35,363 nucleotides of DNA from Flavobacterium sp. SCGC AAA160-P02. GTDB taxonomy: Bacteria > Bacteroidota > Bacteroidia > Flavobacteriales > Flavobacteriaceae. The notes beneath the pieces are model-generated. The model made no database searches and had not been told where the DNA came from. It saw nothing but the letters and a program-made list of their open reading frames with translations. Positions 33,611-35,363 of this stretch are shown here, in pieces. The position numbers and the translations under genes were made by a program. Positions within the stretch are counted from its first letter, which is position 1. Each line of letters opens with the position of its first letter. The stretch is from the NCBI GenBank assembly GCA_000383355.1, contig KB911103.1, positions 1 through 35,363 on the forward strand, given 5' to 3'.

Positions 33611-34291
33611 TTTTTCTTCTACCAATTTCAAAATAATTTCAAACTGCTTTTCTTTGGTTAAATGAGAATTGTCTATTTCTATTGCATCGTCTGCTTTTAC
33701 TAATGGAGAGTCTTTTCTTGTTGTATCTAGGCTATCTCTCTCTACAACATTTGTATAAACATCTTTATAACTTACTTGTTCTCCTTTTTGAATCAGTTCA
33801 TCAAAACGACGTTGTGCCCTAGTTTCTGCGGTAGATGTCATAAATATTTTTAATTCTGCATCTGTAAATACAACGGTTCCAATATCTCTTCCATCCATTA
33901 CAACCGCTTTATGCTTCCCCATTTCTTTCTGAATAGTTACCAATTTTTTTCGGACCTCTGGAGTTGCTGAAACTTTACTTACGTAATTAGATACTTCTAA
34001 TGTTCGTATGGTTTTCTCTACATTCACTTTATTTAAATACATCTCCCCAAAACCAAGCGAATGATTGTAAATAAATTCTAAGTGTGCATTGTCTAAATTA
34101 TTAATCAGAGAAACAACATCAAAATGATTACTTGAAATATATCCATGTTGCATAGAAAAAAGTGTCATAGCTCTGTACATCGCTCCGCTATCGACATACA
34201 CATAGCCTAACTGATGAGCTAATTGCTTAGCAATAGTGCTTTTACCCGTTGAAGAATACCCGTCTATAGCAATTGTAATTTTTTTATTCAT
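33596..34291 (-). CDS. cmk: Cytidylate kinase
   Basis: 231 aa. It phosphorylates CMP and dCMP. The P-loop is IDGYSSTGKST (9-19), followed by LAHQLGYVYVDSGAMYRA, DGRDIGTVVF and KIFMTSTAETRAQRR, then a C-terminal IEIDNSHLTKEKQFE. The start codon comes directly after the porQ stop (TAG then ATG, no gap), so the two form an operon, a known flavobacterial pairing. Confidence 0.95.
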   Translation of the reverse strand: MNKKITIAIDGYSSTGKSTIAKQLAHQLGYVYVDSGAMYRAMTLFSMQHGYISSNHFDVVSLINNLDNAHLEFIYNHSLGFGEMYLNKVNVEKTIRTLEVSNYVSKVSATPEVRKKLVTIQKEMGKHKAVVMDGRDIGTVVFTDAELKIFMTSTAETRAQRRFDELIQKGEQVSYKDVYTNVVERDSLDTTRKDSPLVKADDAIEIDNSHLTKEKQFEIILKLVEEKLRDV

Positions 34292-35311
34292 CTATCTTTT
34301 ATCTAAGTCAAATTGTAAACTAAATGTACTTGCACTTGTTGCTGCATGGTATTTTGAAAATGCATAATTGAACCTTAATTTATTCATTTTTATTCCAAAA
34401 CCAAAAGAAATACCGCTAAAAGATCTTGCGTTTTGTAATTTTAGCTCACTAGATCTTCTAAAATTATACCCTGCTCTTAGGTTAATTGGACTTTCAGGAA
34501 AAAGCTCAGCTCCAATAACAAGATGTCTTATGGCATTTGTTAAAAATGATATCTTTTCTTCTGTAATATTTCCTTCTAAATCACTTATTTGATTTGATGG
34601 ATTAGGAACAGCAACATTCCATTGTTGAAGATTATCTATTGTTAGATGCCATTTTAAAGGAACATATTTTAATTTATAGGAACCACCTATAGCTATTTTG
34701 AAAGGTAGTTTTTCATTTGTCCCATCAAATGATTGTATTTGTGTTCCCATGTTTCTGGCAACCATTGTAAAAGCATAAGACTTATAAGGACTATAATATA
34801 AAACGGCAATATCTGCAGCAATACCACTTGATGTAAAGTTACTGATTGTAGAATTAATTAACTTCCCATTAAAACCCATAAAAACATTTGTCCAAGGAAG
34901 ATTAAAAGCATAACCAACAGAAACAGCTACATCACTTGCTTTAAAGGTACCGGTTTCATTACCATTTTCATCTGCTTCTATAAGAGTTCCGTAATTTAAA
35001 TATTTAATACTACCATGAATAGCTCCAAAACGTCTATTGATAACTTGAGAGTAAGATGCAGAACCAATACTTATACCTGCAAGATAACTAGTATAATTAA
35101 CAGATAATTGCTTGTCTAATTCTGGATTAATAACAGAAGGATTCCAAATAGGTTGGTTTACATCATTAATTAATGTTAACGCTTCTCCTCCAAGAGCTAC
35201 TTGTCTAGAAGATGATGTTAAATTTAAAAACTGAAACACACTTTCTCCTCCTACTTGACTAAAAATAGTGGTTGAATTTACAAGGAAGATTAAAAAAAAT
35301 ATTTTTTTCAT
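34292..35311 (-). CDS. porQ: Type IX secretion system protein PorQ
   Basis: 339 aa with a signal peptide (about 1-18, FFLIFLVNSTTIFSQ). The mature start GGESVFQFLNLTSSSRQVALGG and INDVNQPIWNPS match PorQ of the PorV/FadL-like barrel family. Beta-strand repeats fill the rest, ending with FSLQFDLDKR. In Porphyromonas gingivalis PorQ works with PorU, PorV and PorZ in the surface complex that removes the sorting domain of cargo and attaches it. It fits with the T9SS cargo at the other end of the window. The 52 bp beyond it show no clear promoter. Confidence 0.9.
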   Translation of the reverse strand: MKKIFFLIFLVNSTTIFSQVGGESVFQFLNLTSSSRQVALGGEALTLINDVNQPIWNPSVINPELDKQLSVNYTSYLAGISIGSASYSQVINRRFGAIHGSIKYLNYGTLIEADENGNETGTFKASDVAVSVGYAFNLPWTNVFMGFNGKLINSTISNFTSSGIAADIAVLYYSPYKSYAFTMVARNMGTQIQSFDGTNEKLPFKIAIGGSYKLKYVPLKWHLTIDNLQQWNVAVPNPSNQISDLEGNITEEKISFLTNAIRHLVIGAELFPESPINLRAGYNFRRSSELKLQNARSFSGISFGFGIKMNKLRFNYAFSKYHAATSASTFSLQFDLDKR

Positions 35312-35363
35312 AGATCCTGATAGGAAAAAAGAACTATAACTTATAACGTATAAATCTATTAAT

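Noticed and set aside
1..35363. CRISPR array, prophage, insertion sequence or defence system
   Set aside because: No short direct repeats with spacers, integrase, transposase or defence gene is seen; the only direct repeats are within the T9SS protein.

Overview
The window is an AT-rich stretch of chromosome from a member of the Flavobacteriaceae (Bacteroidota), close in gene content to Polaribacter or Tenacibaculum. The evidence is a type IX secretion (T9SS) cargo protein with a type A sorting domain at the left edge, the T9SS component PorQ at the right edge, promoters of the Bacteroidota type (TTG, about 19 nt, TAnnTTTG), almost no Shine-Dalgarno sequences, and family-typical genes such as DUF3822-rsmD, the PpiC/SurA cluster with MoxR, and recQ-fmt-HU-YqgE. 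No phage, transposon, CRISPR array or rRNA operon is visible. It reads as ordinary, compact core genome. I did not find a convincing undescribed system and do not claim one.

Layout. 1-4.75 kb: 3' part of a giant secreted protein with calcium-binding thrombospondin type 3 repeats, including a 303-bp tandem duplication. 4.8-6.5 kb (minus): Smr-domain protein followed by a cysteine desulfurase, ending in a 24-bp perfect inverted repeat. 6.5-8.9 kb: an ArsC-like low-molecular-weight phosphatase, then two tandem PPK2 polyphosphate kinases on minus. 8.9-11.3 kb: an LpxR-like lipid A deacylase convergent with a Dda/RecD-like helicase. 11.4-13.5 kb: membrane protein, DUF3822 protein and RsmD. 13.5-18.5 kb (minus): DUF493 protein, three SurA/parvulin-like envelope chaperones and a MoxR ATPase, almost all overlapping or nearly so.

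18.6-23.1 kb (plus): AAA ATPase, a RecQ-family helicase with an unusual domain order, Fmt, an HU protein with a near-ideal promoter and a terminator, and a YqgE-family protein starting at TTG. 23.1-26.6 kb (mostly minus): class IV aminotransferase, START-like protein, tRNA-Met, secreted metallo-beta-lactamase-fold hydrolase, tRNA-Gly and a rhomboid protease. 26.7-30.5 kb: LpxL-type acyltransferase convergent with a GlmM/class V PLP-enzyme pair. 30.6-35.3 kb: rpsA with a leader inverted repeat, queE on the opposite strand, then cmk and porQ.

Functional themes are envelope building (PorQ, three SurA-like chaperones, LpxL-type and LpxR-like enzymes, GlmM, rhomboid), translation and tRNA (RpsA, RsmD, Fmt, QueE, two tRNAs), DNA maintenance (RecQ, SF1 helicase, HU), and sulfur and phosphate metabolism (two class V PLP enzymes, two PPK2s). 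Convergent genes often abut or overlap at their 3' ends with no hairpin. Real hairpin terminators occur after the T9SS cargo gene, HU, the START-like gene, both tRNAs and rpsA.
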